Below are positions 53,270 through 60,738 of a stretch of DNA of 64,000 nt, piece after piece (position 1 is the first letter of the stretch; every line of letters begins with the position of its first letter). The notes beneath the pieces are model-generated. The model did not search any database and was not told the DNA's origin. It saw only the letters and a program-made list of their open reading frames with translations. Position numbers and translations under genes: made by a program. Origin of the DNA: Kineosporia rhizophila (GTDB lineage Bacteria; Actinomycetota; Actinomycetes; Actinomycetales; Kineosporiaceae); NCBI RefSeq assembly GCF_021277265.1, contig NZ_JAJSOH010000017.1:1-64000 (forward strand), given 5' to 3'.

Positions 53270-54052
53270 GTGAGCGCAGAGGAAGTTCTGATCGGCGGCG
53301 TGAACGAGGTAGTGCGCATCGGGAACACGGTGCGCCGCCCGACCGGCCCGTGGACGCCCGCGGTCCACGGGCTCCTGCGGCACCTGCGGGAGCAAGGGTT
53401 CACCGCAGCCCCGGCCGTGCACGGTGTCACCGACGACGGTCATGAGGTTCTGGACTTCATCCCCGGCGAGGTGAGCAACTACCCGCCGACCCCGGCCGCG
53501 CGTTCGGCCCAGGCGCTGACGAGTGCGGCCCGGCTGCTGAGGGCGTATCACGACTGCACGGTGGACTACGCGGCTGCGGCGGGCGACGGCTGGATGCTGC
53601 CCGCACGCTCACCGGTGGAGGTGATCTGCCACAGCGACTACGCGCCGCACAACTGTGTGCTGAGCGGCGAAGAGGTTGTGGGGATCATCGACTTCGACAC
53701 GGCCCACCCCGGCCCTCGGCTCTGGGACGTGGCCTACGCCGTGTACCGCTGGGCGCCACTGACCGCCCCGGCCAACGACTCCGGGTTCGGCGCGGTGGCG
53801 GAGCAGGCGTTGCGGGCCCGGCAATTCTGCGACGCCTATGGTCTGGACGTGGCCGGTCGGGCCGGGCTGATCGACATGGTGGTGACGCGGTTGCATGCCC
53901 TGGTCGACTTCATGAGGGCTCAGGCGCAGGCCGGTTCGGCGGCGTTCGCCTCGCACGTGGCGGACGGGCACGACCGGCTCTACCTGGCGGACGTAGAACA
54001 TGTGCTCGGTCACCGGGCGGCGCTGGAGCGGGAGTTGCTGGCCGGGGGTTGA
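53270..54052 (+). CDS. APH-like phosphotransferase
   Basis: A 260-residue protein of the APH/choline kinase fold. The Brenner motif is HSDYAPHNCVL and the metal-site motif IIDFDTAHPGPRLWDVAYAVYRW follows; the N-lobe (residues ~5-80) carries no clear conserved Lys signature. It may phosphorylate a small molecule; aminoglycoside resistance is not implied. GTG at 53270 has GGTGG upstream; an alternative GTG at 53228 lies farther up. It is alone between the qcr terminator and the convergent exonuclease gene. Confidence 0.75.
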   Translation: MSAEEVLIGGVNEVVRIGNTVRRPTGPWTPAVHGLLRHLREQGFTAAPAVHGVTDDGHEVLDFIPGEVSNYPPTPAARSAQALTSAARLLRAYHDCTVDYAAAAGDGWMLPARSPVEVICHSDYAPHNCVLSGEEVVGIIDFDTAHPGPRLWDVAYAVYRWAPLTAPANDSGFGAVAEQALRARQFCDAYGLDVAGRAGLIDMVVTRLHALVDFMRAQAQAGSAAFASHVADGHDRLYLADVEHVLGHRAALERELLAGG

Positions 54053-54141
54053 GCTTTCGTCTGCTCGCGTTCGTCCTTCAACGGTATGTGTGCGGCCTAC
54101 TGCGAACAGCGGTCTTTGTACGTGCGGGCCACAGGCTGCTC

Positions 54142-55899
54142 CTACGGAAGCTGGATCGTGCGGTGCACCTCTTTCGGTAGCCCGAATCGGGCCTGGGCCG
54201 CCCCCTTCACCGGCCAGGCCCACGTGCCCTCCAGTTCGACCAGACGGGTACCGGGCTGCTCCAGCCAGTTCAGGACGATCTCGGTCTCTTCCGGGTGCGC
54301 GGAGGGGTAGGGCACGTCGCGAGGCTGGACGACCTCGCCGGTGAGGTTCAGTGCGTCCACATAGGGCATCGGGTCGGCTCCGGGCGGCGACACGCTCGTG
54401 CCGGCCAGACGGCCGTGACGGACCAGGGCGAACTCCCAGCCGCCCCGTTCGAGGCGGCGGGCGCCGATCAGGTGGGGCACGGCGGCGATCGGGGCCAGGC
54501 GCTGGGCCCGGGCGGCGCCGCGCAGGTACGACAGCAGCCGATCCCGGTGCTGGGCGGCTTCTTCGTAGCGTTGCAGCTCCGACAGGGACGTGGCTCGGCG
54601 CAGCGACGCCTCGACCACCGGGCCGGCGTCGGTGAGCAGGGCCGCGCGGACCTGTTCGACGACCTCGTTGTAGGCCGGGATGTCGATGCCGCCGATGCAG
54701 GGGGCTCCGCAGCGGCCGATCTCGGCGAGGATGCAGGCGCTGGCGTTCTTGGACGGGCGCCGAGGCAGTTTGGGCGTGCAGCGTCGCAGGGGGTAGGCCT
54801 CGTGGATGGCGGCCACGGCCAGCTCGGCCTGCTCCTGCGAGGGGAAAGGGCCGGTGTAGGTGGCGCCGTCGGCCACCACCTCGCGCACCACGGAGAGCCG
54901 GGGGTAGGCCTCCGCGGTCAGTTTGAGCCACGGCTTGCGTTCGGGAGCCTTGGAACGGCGGTTGTAGGGCGGGGCGTGCTCGGCGATCAGGCGGATCTCG
55001 CGCACTTTGGCCTCGAGCGTGGTGGCGCAGGGCACGGGCGTGACTTTGGCGGCCCGGGCGACCATCTCGCGCATGCGGCTGCGTTGCTCGGCCGCGGTGA
55101 AGTAGTTACGCACCCGGGTACGGATGTTGACCGAGGTGCCGACGTAGAGCACCTCGCCCTTCTCGTCGCGGAACATGTAGACGCCGGGACCGGTGGGCAT
55201 ACCGTCGGCCAGATGGCGCTTGCGGCGGGTGCTCTCGGGCACCTTGGCGGAGAACCCGCGCAGTTCGCCGAGGGTGGTGACGCCGAGCGTGCCGATCCGG
55301 CTGAGAAGGGCGTGCAGCACGTGCACGGTGGCCCGGGCATCGTGCAGCGCCCGGTGATCGGGCTCGACGGGGGAGCCGAACAGCGTGGCCAGGGTGTGCA
55401 GCTTGCGGTTGGGCGCCTCGTCGCGGCTGACGATGTGCCGCGCCAGTTTCACGGTGTCGATCACCGTGGGGGAGGGCCAGGGGTGCCCGAACCGCTCGCA
55501 GGCGGCCTTGACGAAACCCACGTCGTAGGGGGCGTTGTGGGCGACCAGCACGCTGCCGGAGCAGAACTCCAGGAACGAGGGCAGCACGGCGCCGAGGGAG
55601 GGGGCACCGGAGACCATCGAGTCGGTGATGCCGGTGAGCAGCGAGATGAACGCCGGGATCGGGCTCTCCGGCCGGACCAGGGTCTGGAACTCACCCAGCA
55701 CCTCACCGCCGCGCACCTTGACCGCGCCGAACTCGGTGATGCCGGCGTCGGCCGGGGCGCCACCGGTGGTCTCCAGGTCGAACACCACGAACGTGACTTC
55801 GGACAGGGCCTGGGCATCGTTCTTCCCGGCCCCGGTGACAACTATTTCTTCGGGCCAGAGCGCCTCCTGGGTGGCGACCGCCGACTCGGTACTGCTCAT
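54142..55899 (-). CDS. DEDDh exonuclease fused to UvrC-type GIY-YIG nuclease
   Basis: A 585-residue two-nuclease protein. Residues ~33-200 are a DnaQ-like 3'-5' exonuclease (VVFDLETTGG with the DxE, HNAPYDVGFV, and HRALHDARATVHVL for the HxxxxD). Residues ~230-310 are a GIY-YIG domain (GPGVYMFRDEKGEVLYVGTSVNIRTRVRNYF). The rest resembles the middle of UvrC, without the C-terminal RNaseH and helix-hairpin-helix domains. It resembles Rv2191-type proteins. The ATG at 55899 lies six bases after TACGGT, and the promoter carries the PafBC motif, so induction by DNA damage is expected. Confidence 0.92.
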   Translation of the reverse strand: MSSTESAVATQEALWPEEIVVTGAGKNDAQALSEVTFVVFDLETTGGAPADAGITEFGAVKVRGGEVLGEFQTLVRPESPIPAFISLLTGITDSMVSGAPSLGAVLPSFLEFCSGSVLVAHNAPYDVGFVKAACERFGHPWPSPTVIDTVKLARHIVSRDEAPNRKLHTLATLFGSPVEPDHRALHDARATVHVLHALLSRIGTLGVTTLGELRGFSAKVPESTRRKRHLADGMPTGPGVYMFRDEKGEVLYVGTSVNIRTRVRNYFTAAEQRSRMREMVARAAKVTPVPCATTLEAKVREIRLIAEHAPPYNRRSKAPERKPWLKLTAEAYPRLSVVREVVADGATYTGPFPSQEQAELAVAAIHEAYPLRRCTPKLPRRPSKNASACILAEIGRCGAPCIGGIDIPAYNEVVEQVRAALLTDAGPVVEASLRRATSLSELQRYEEAAQHRDRLLSYLRGAARAQRLAPIAAVPHLIGARRLERGGWEFALVRHGRLAGTSVSPPGADPMPYVDALNLTGEVVQPRDVPYPSAHPEETEIVLNWLEQPGTRLVELEGTWAWPVKGAAQARFGLPKEVHRTIQLP

Positions 55900-55905
55900 G
55901 CGAGG

Positions 55906-55928
55906 ACCGTATGTCAGCCCACCGACAG
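55906..55928 (-). promoter_or_regulatory. PafBC-type (RecA-independent) DNA-damage promoter, exonuclease gene
   Basis: On the minus strand: CTGTCGGTG, eight bases, TACGGT, six bases, then the ATG at 55899. This matches the mycobacterial RecA-NDp motif TTGTCRGTG-N8-TANNNT in all but the first base. The transcript would be leaderless. Confidence 0.8.
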
Positions 55929-55978
55929 TCTTGGCGTCGGCCCTGTCCCCGCCGCGCTCACGCCAAGACTGTCGGTGG
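55919..55978. repeat. 19-bp perfect inverted repeat joining two divergent promoters
   Basis: Arms 55919-55937 and 55960-55978 are perfect reverse complements of 19 bases, separated by 22 bases. Each arm contains the 9-base CTGTCGGTG activator word, plus nine further conserved bases (TCTTGGCGT in the left arm). Confidence 0.9.
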
Positions 55979-55991
55979 TCACCCCTAGCGT
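55969..55991 (+). promoter_or_regulatory. PafBC-type DNA-damage promoter, plus strand
   Basis: CTGTCGGTG, eight bases, TAGCGT. Same motif as on the other strand, now facing right toward the CxxC small-protein gene at 56072. The expected start of transcription is around 55998, leaving a ~75-base leader with a GGAGGGG ribosome site. Confidence 0.75.
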
Positions 55992-56071
55992 TCTCCTCAT
56001 CGGCACCGCGCCGTCCGGGCAGCACGATCGATCGTGATCCACAGGCCCGTGAGCATTCTCGGAGGGGCACC

Positions 56072-56401
56072 ATGTTGATTGACTGCGACTCCTGCGCCGT
56101 TCGTGGCCCGGCCTGCCGTGACTGCGTGGTCACCGTGCTGCTCGGGGCCCCCACGGTGCGGCGCACCGGGCGCGACCGGCTCCCGGGCACCGGAATCGAC
56201 CTGGACGGTAAGGAGCAGGCGGCGATCGCCGTCCTGGCCGGCTCCGGGCTGGTCCCGCCGCTGCGCCTCGTGGCCCGGCCGGTCGACCCGGACGAGGCCG
56301 GAGTCCTGAACTGGGACCACGAGCCCGCCGGGCGGGAAGGTGGCCGTGAGCCGCACCGTGAGCACAACCGCAGGCCGGAGCGCCGCGAGGGCGCGGCCTA
56401 G
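56072..56401 (+). CDS. CxxC small protein, possible DNA-damage regulon member
   Basis: A 109-residue protein with an N-terminal four-cysteine cluster (MLIDCDSCAVRGPACRDCVVTVLLG), suggesting a zinc ribbon or Fe-S site, then an acidic/hydrophobic helix (GKEQAAIAVLAGSGLVPPLRLVARP) and a basic, disordered tail. Similar short proteins occur in actinobacteria (from memory) but I know no function. It has a GGAGGGG site seven bases before the ATG. Driven by the plus-strand PafBC-type promoter at 55969, it should be co-induced with the exonuclease gene. Confidence 0.7.
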   Translation: MLIDCDSCAVRGPACRDCVVTVLLGAPTVRRTGRDRLPGTGIDLDGKEQAAIAVLAGSGLVPPLRLVARPVDPDEAGVLNWDHEPAGREGGREPHREHNRRPERREGAA

Positions 56402-56416
56402 TTTCAGTAAGGCAGG

Positions 56417-56570
56417 TGCCTTGCTGCGGTGGGGCAGGTGCGTAGTTCTAGTGGGACGAGTGCCTACTTCTCGTGGGACGAGTGCCTAGTTCCAGTAGGC
56501 AGGTGATCCAGCACCCGTCGGCAGGTGTCAAGTTTCAGTGGAGCGGATGCCTGGTCCTGGTGGGCAGCGG
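56417..56570. repeat. Degenerate 22-bp tandem array (7 units)
   Basis: Units begin with TG at 56417, 56439, 56461, 56483, 56504, 56526 and 56548; lengths are 22, 22, 22, 21, 22, 22 and 23. The best pair (56439 and 56461) shares TGCxTAxTTCTxGTGGGACGAG-type sequence (17+ matching positions). The array starts just after the stop of the CxxC protein gene. Confidence 0.8.
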
Positions 56571-56580
56571 AATGCGTTGT

Positions 56581-56612
56581 CCTTGGCTCCTTGGCTCCTT
56601 GGCTCCTTGGCT
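56581..56612. repeat. 8-bp tandem repeat (4 copies)
   Basis: CCTTGGCT four times, perfect and head to tail. Confidence 0.95.
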
Positions 56613-56701
56613 CTGCAGGTCTGTGGCCCGAATTGGGCGTAGTGCAGGCCTATACCCGCAAGCCCGGCGTAGAGCGAGTCTGCAGTGCAACTGTCGTCGG
56701 C

Positions 56702-56873
56702 GTCTCGACCGGGCGTCTCGACTGGGCGTCTCGATCGGATGGCCGGGCGTATTGACCTGGCAACCTGGCCGGATGCCTTGACCGGGCGTCTCGACCGGGC
56801 GTCGCCACCCGGCAACTTGGCCGGGCGCCTTGACCGGGCGTTTCGACCGGATGACCTGGCGCTTCGACCCGAC
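56702..56873. repeat. 13-bp degenerate tandem array (14 units)
   Basis: Twelve units of 13 bases and two short units of 8 bases follow one another without a gap. Typical units are GTCTCGACCGGGC, GCCTTGACCGGGC and AACTTGGCCGGGC; the consensus is roughly G-Y-C-T-Y-G-A-C-C-G-G-G-C. Because 13 is not a multiple of three, the array is not a peptide repeat. Confidence 0.88.
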
Positions 56874-57607
56874 AGCACGGACAGCATTCAGCGGTTTCAC
56901 GGTGGGCCCGGCTGGTGAGCTGGGCTGAGGCCTGGCTGGTGGGCTTGATCGGCATCGGTGCCTCGCCAGCGAGGGCGGTTGCCGCGTTCGATCCATGGTT
57001 CGGCCTGATGCAGCCTGCGGAAGGGAAAGCCGGCGTCGTGGCCTGTCGGCCTACTCGACGTGGTAGGCAACGCTCACGGATTGGCCGAGACGGAAATGAT
57101 TGCCTCGGCGACCTGAATTGCAACGCACGTCAAAGAAATTGGCCAAGCTGTGGTCCCTCGATTCGCGGGCCGACCGCATATCGCAAACCCAAGGGATGCT
57201 CTGGGATGCCGTTCGCTCGGACCGGCTTCAGGAGTCCCTTCGGCACTCGTACTGCCTTCGTCACCCTGCGTCTCACGTCCCTCACCGCTCAATCACCGTG
57301 ACAGCCCCCGGTGTCATTGCCGCGAATCGGGCGAAACCTCTCTAAGGCACGCTTCGGGGAACGTTAAAATTTTATGACTCAAGTTAAGGATGGGGTGTCG
57401 ATATAGGCATCTAGCAGCAAGGATTACCCTCCGCACACTTCGTGCGGCTAAGCGCTGACTTTGGTAGGGGTGTCCCTGCCCGATATCTTTCCTCTGTTCA
57501 CAGACCGTCGCCGCACCCGAGGCCTGGAGCCTTTTTTCTGCGGCACGGCTCAGTTTCCGTCACGGCGAGTTTCCCGTCGTGCGGGCGCCAGAACGGAGAG
57601 CTCGCGC
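56874..57607 (+). promoter_or_regulatory. Long leader region of the NlpC/P60 gene with structured RNA candidates
   Basis: About 730 bases without a convincing gene. A strong -10 candidate TAAAAT lies at 57365-57370 in a markedly AT-rich pocket. Downstream are three stems: CCGCAC/GTGCGG (57431-57447), GGTAGGG/CCCTGCC (57463-57480), and a compound stem (57505-57515 with 57539-57548) enclosing AGGC/GCCT followed by six T residues (57532-57537). The last resembles an attenuator-like terminator inside the leader. Codon third positions here are not GC-rich, so the part before 57608 is probably untranslated. No known riboswitch was matched by eye. Confidence 0.45.
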
Positions 57608-58783
57608 TTGCGATCGGACGGACCGAAACCCGGCCAGCCTGCAGAACAGCGGTCTGATGTCCAGCACTCCCAGTCGCGCGACGCCGCGCCCGGGTCGCAG
57701 CTCGTTGTCGGTGATGAGTCGAGAAGAGCCGGCAGTGCCTTCAGGAGAAGTCGCTCCCACGGTCTGCGTCTGACCGGCTGGCGTCGTTTCGCCGGTGTTC
57801 TGCTTCCGCTCGCCCTGGCCGGAGGCGTCGTCTTCGCCTCGCCCACGGCCAGCGCGGTGCCGAACCCGAGCGTCGGCGACGTCAAGAAGAAGGTCGAGAA
57901 GCTCCGCGAGGAGGCCGACCAGGCCGCGGAGGACCACGCCGAGACCCGCGAGAAGCTGAAGTCGACCAAGGTCAAGCTGAAGGCGGCGAAGAAGGAGCTC
58001 AAGGAGCAGGAGGGCCGGGTCCAGGTCCTCAAGGAGCAGGTCGGCCTGCTCGCGGCCGAGAGCTACCGTCGCGGTGAGCTGTCCGCGCTCGACCTGATGC
58101 TCTCGGACGACCCGGAGTCCGCGCTCTCCAAGGCCGGCTACCTGCCCTCGCTGTCGGAGCGGCAGAGCGGTGCGCTGAACAACCTGGCCGACGCTCAGAA
58201 GAAGCTTCTGGACACCCAGAAGTCGATGGAGGAGCAGGTCAAGTCCATCGAGAAGGCCAAGGTCAAGATGGAGAAGGACGAGAAGAAGGCGAAGCAGCGG
58301 CTGGCCGCTGCCGAGTCGGAACTCAGCACTCTCCAGGCCAGTGAGCGCGCAGCCGTCAACAACGCCACCGGTGCCGGCGGCATGCCCACCGACCAGACGG
58401 CCGGAACGTGCAACAGTGCGGCCGCGGCGGCGCCTTCGGCCGCAGCCCGCACGGCCATCCAGTTCGCCTGCGGTGAGCAGGGCAAGCCGTACGTCTGGGC
58501 CGCGGACGGTCCCAGCTCCTACGACTGCTCCGGTCTGACCATGAAGGCCTACGCGGCTGCCGGTGTCTCGCTGCCGCACAGCTCGCGGATGCAGGCCGGC
58601 TACGGCACCTCGGTCAGCACCAGCTCGATGGCCCCCGGCGACCTGGTGTTCTTCAACTCGCCGATCAGCCACGTGGGCATCTACCTGGGCAACAACACGA
58701 TGGTGCATGCGCCCTCGAGCGGTGACGTGGTGAAGGTGGCCAAGCTCTACTCCGCCCCGGTCGCCGCGGCCCGCCTCGGCTAG
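57608..58783 (+). CDS. Secreted NlpC/P60 peptidoglycan hydrolase
   Basis: A ~391-residue secreted protein. A signal peptide (GWRRFAGVLLPLALAGGVVFASPTASA) ends near 87; next is a long charged coiled coil (about 95-245, repeated EKLREEADQAAEDHAE and KLKSTKVKLKAAKKELKEQ), an Ala-rich linker, and the C-terminal NlpC/P60 domain with the catalytic Cys (SSYDCSGLTMKAY), His (ISHVGIYLG) and a polar third residue (HAPSSGD). It cleaves peptidoglycan peptides; the order coiled coil then NlpC/P60 is that of RipC/Rv2190c-type proteins. The start is uncertain: TTG at 57608 with GGAG upstream was chosen; the frame stays open to 57461, but codon use there is not coding-like. Confidence 0.85.
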   Translation: MRSDGPKPGQPAEQRSDVQHSQSRDAAPGSQLVVGDESRRAGSAFRRSRSHGLRLTGWRRFAGVLLPLALAGGVVFASPTASAVPNPSVGDVKKKVEKLREEADQAAEDHAETREKLKSTKVKLKAAKKELKEQEGRVQVLKEQVGLLAAESYRRGELSALDLMLSDDPESALSKAGYLPSLSERQSGALNNLADAQKKLLDTQKSMEEQVKSIEKAKVKMEKDEKKAKQRLAAAESELSTLQASERAAVNNATGAGGMPTDQTAGTCNSAAAAAPSAAARTAIQFACGEQGKPYVWAADGPSSYDCSGLTMKAYAAAGVSLPHSSRMQAGYGTSVSTSSMAPGDLVFFNSPISHVGIYLGNNTMVHAPSSGDVVKVAKLYSAPVAAARLG

Positions 58784-58796
58784 CAGAACCGCCCGG

Positions 58797-58837
58797 AACG
58801 GCCTCGCCCCCAGCGATCTGCTGAGGGCGAGGCCGTT
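58797..58837. terminator. Bidirectional terminator
   Basis: AACGGCCTCGCCC and GGGCGAGGCCGTT form a perfect 13-bp stem (58797-58809 and 58825-58837) around a 15-base loop. It ends exactly before the stop codon of the convergent phosphoesterase gene. Confidence 0.82.
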
Positions 58838-59587
58838 TCACATTTTGCTGAACACCGCCAGGGCCTCCGCGTCGGACGGGATGGACCGCACGTTCTCCTC
58901 GATGAACTCGTCCAGCCCGGGGTAGCCGCCGGCCTCGGCCCGGAACAGCTCGGCGGCCGCATCCAGGTCGTACTCGCTGTGCCGCAGCACGACCGATGGG
59001 CCCAGCAGAGCCCAGTAGGCACCGGGAACACCGGCGTAGGGCATGCCCACGCTGCCGGGATTGACGAAACGCCGACGGTCGGCGAGGCGGTCGAACGGCA
59101 TGTGCGTGTGACCGAGCACCACTGTCGGCTCGTCGAACTCCGCGAAGGCCTCGGCGTAGGTACTCATCGCAGAGTCCACGAGCACGATCTCCGTGTCGCT
59201 GCGGGTGGTGGCGTGGCAGAAGCGCACCGGTCCCAGGTCGTCGATCTCCAGCCGCACCGATAATGGGAGGTCGTCTATCAGGTCGCGTTGTGCGCGGGAG
59301 AGCGCAGCCGCCGTGTACGCGGTGGTGGCCTGTACATCCGGCGGCAGCGACTCGTCCGCTGTTCCGGTGTCGTAGGCCCGCAACACCTCGCGTTCGCAGT
59401 TGCCGTGGACCCAGACCACCCGATCGCCGAGCGCAGCGAGTCTGTCCAAGGTCTGCGCGGGCATTGGGCCGGTGGTGATGTCGCCGTTGAGGACGAACGC
59501 ATCTACCCCTGCCAGTTCCGCGTCCCGCAGTACAGCTTCGAGCGCGGGCAGATTTCCGTGGACGTCGGCCAGAACTGCTACTCGCAT
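58838..59587 (-). CDS. YfcE/MJ0936-type metallophosphoesterase
   Basis: A 249-residue calcineurin-like phosphoesterase. All metal motifs are present: VLADVHGNLPALEAVL (DxH), VLNGDITTGP (GD), WVHGNCERE (GN-x-E/D), FCHATT (H) and VLGHTHMPF (GHTH). Likely a phosphodiesterase for small phosphoesters or nucleotides; substrate unknown. The ATG at 59587 has GGAGG five bases upstream. Divergent from the gluzincin gene. Confidence 0.9.
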   Translation of the reverse strand: MRVAVLADVHGNLPALEAVLRDAELAGVDAFVLNGDITTGPMPAQTLDRLAALGDRVVWVHGNCEREVLRAYDTGTADESLPPDVQATTAYTAAALSRAQRDLIDDLPLSVRLEIDDLGPVRFCHATTRSDTEIVLVDSAMSTYAEAFAEFDEPTVVLGHTHMPFDRLADRRRFVNPGSVGMPYAGVPGAYWALLGPSVVLRHSEYDLDAAAELFRAEAGGYPGLDEFIEENVRSIPSDAEALAVFSKM

Positions 59588-59703
59588 GCGTGCCTCCCCA
59601 TGGGTAAGCCACGAGAATCCAGCGCCGCCGCAGCCCGGGCAAGGACATCTGCTTTCCGCGAAGCCGGCGGCGAGGAACGGCATGGAGCATTGACCGCGCT
59701 GGG

Positions 59704-59709
59704 TAATCT
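59704..59709 (+). promoter_or_regulatory. -10 box of the secreted peptidase gene (leaderless)
   Basis: TAATCT, six bases, then the ATG at 59716. Confidence 0.65.
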
Positions 59710-59715
59710 GACCCG

Positions 59716-60636
59716 ATGCGGCGGGTCCTGGTCTTCGGCGCCCTGCTGCTCCTCGCCGTTCTCACCGTCGCGCTCGTAGACGCCCCAGCGACCAGTCCCG
59801 GTGCCGCCGCCACCGCGTCCCTCGGGTCGGCGACGCCCCCCACAGCTTCCCCGGCGCCGGATTCGGGCCCAGGCTCTTCCACGTCTTCAAACAAAAAGAC
59901 GTCGGGGGCTGCGGCTGTCTCCGACCGATGCCGCGTAACCGGGCCTACAGAGCTGCAGAAACTCGTGGAGCAGCTGGCCGCCCTGTGTGAACCGTCGGCC
60001 CAGACGGTTGATGCGATCTGGGGGAGTACCTGGGCCGACGGCGCCGGGCAGCAAACTCGCCTGGTTGTCGCCGGTGACATCCAGGCGCTGGCGGGGCTGT
60101 TGAAACGCGAGAACACAGATGGGCTGGCCAAGACGGCGGCCGTCACCGTAGGCCCGAAGCACTCCCCGGCAGACGCGGTCTATATCAATGGCCCTGCGTT
60201 CGTGGAGCTGAGTGACCTAGGGCGCGAGGTCGTCCTTACGCACGAGCTGGTTCACGTCGCGTCCCGCGCAACGGGGGACTGGGATGCTCCTACCTGGCTC
60301 GAAGAGGGCTTCGCCGACTACGTGGCCTATCGCCACACCGATCTCACCCCGCGTCAGATCGCTGAGGCTGCTCTTGATGCCCCCCTGCCACAAGCTCTTC
60401 CAACTAAGGACGATTTCGACGCCGCGGGCTCGAACGCTGCGGTTTCGTACGGACGGTCGTGGGTAGCGGTGATGCTGCTCGCCGAGCGCCTGGGCGGGGA
60501 TGCCGCGATGAAGAGCTTTTACGAGAGGACGGCTCACAGGGGTATCGAGGACGCGTGGGGGTCGGCAGGGTTCGAGGACGAGGCAGCGTTCGTGCAGGCG
60601 TGGCGGGAAGAGATCCAGGAACTCAGGTTGGGCTGA
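59716..60636 (+). CDS. Secreted or membrane-anchored gluzincin metallopeptidase
   Basis: A 306-residue extracytoplasmic protein. Residues 1-22 are a signal or anchor helix (RRVLVFGALLLLAVLTVALVDA), then a Pro/Ser/Ala-rich linker to ~65. The catalytic part has the zinc motif LTHELVHVAS (HExxH) and, 20 residues on, WLEEGFADYVAYR with the third ligand Glu, the arrangement of peptidase MA/M1-like gluzincins. Two cysteines (RC at 71-72 and LC at 89-90) could form a disulfide. It is not a full M1 peptidase and the substrate is unknown. Slightly lower GC than its neighbours. Confidence 0.82.
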   Translation: MRRVLVFGALLLLAVLTVALVDAPATSPGAAATASLGSATPPTASPAPDSGPGSSTSSNKKTSGAAAVSDRCRVTGPTELQKLVEQLAALCEPSAQTVDAIWGSTWADGAGQQTRLVVAGDIQALAGLLKRENTDGLAKTAAVTVGPKHSPADAVYINGPAFVELSDLGREVVLTHELVHVASRATGDWDAPTWLEEGFADYVAYRHTDLTPRQIAEAALDAPLPQALPTKDDFDAAGSNAAVSYGRSWVAVMLLAERLGGDAAMKSFYERTAHRGIEDAWGSAGFEDEAAFVQAWREEIQELRLG

Positions 60637-60738
60637 AGGGGATTGGGGCGGGCAGGCTCGGGGTGGGAGAGTTGAAGAGCGCCCAACAGACCGCATGATC
60701 TTGCACGACCGGAAGGACCAGGCCGAAGTGGTAACCCT

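Noticed and set aside
53270-54052. Aminoglycoside resistance gene
   Set aside because: Only the general APH fold motifs are visible; resistance cannot be claimed.
56702-56873. CRISPR array
   Set aside because: Units are 13 bp and contiguous, with no spacers, and no cas genes are nearby.
57360-57607. ydaO (c-di-AMP) riboswitch
   Set aside because: Expected from gene function, but the conserved core could not be matched by eye; kept only as an unspecified structured leader.
57461-57607. Coding region of the NlpC/P60 protein beginning at TTG 57461 or GTG 57470
   Set aside because: Third codon positions are AT-rich and a T6 tract lies inside; more likely leader RNA.
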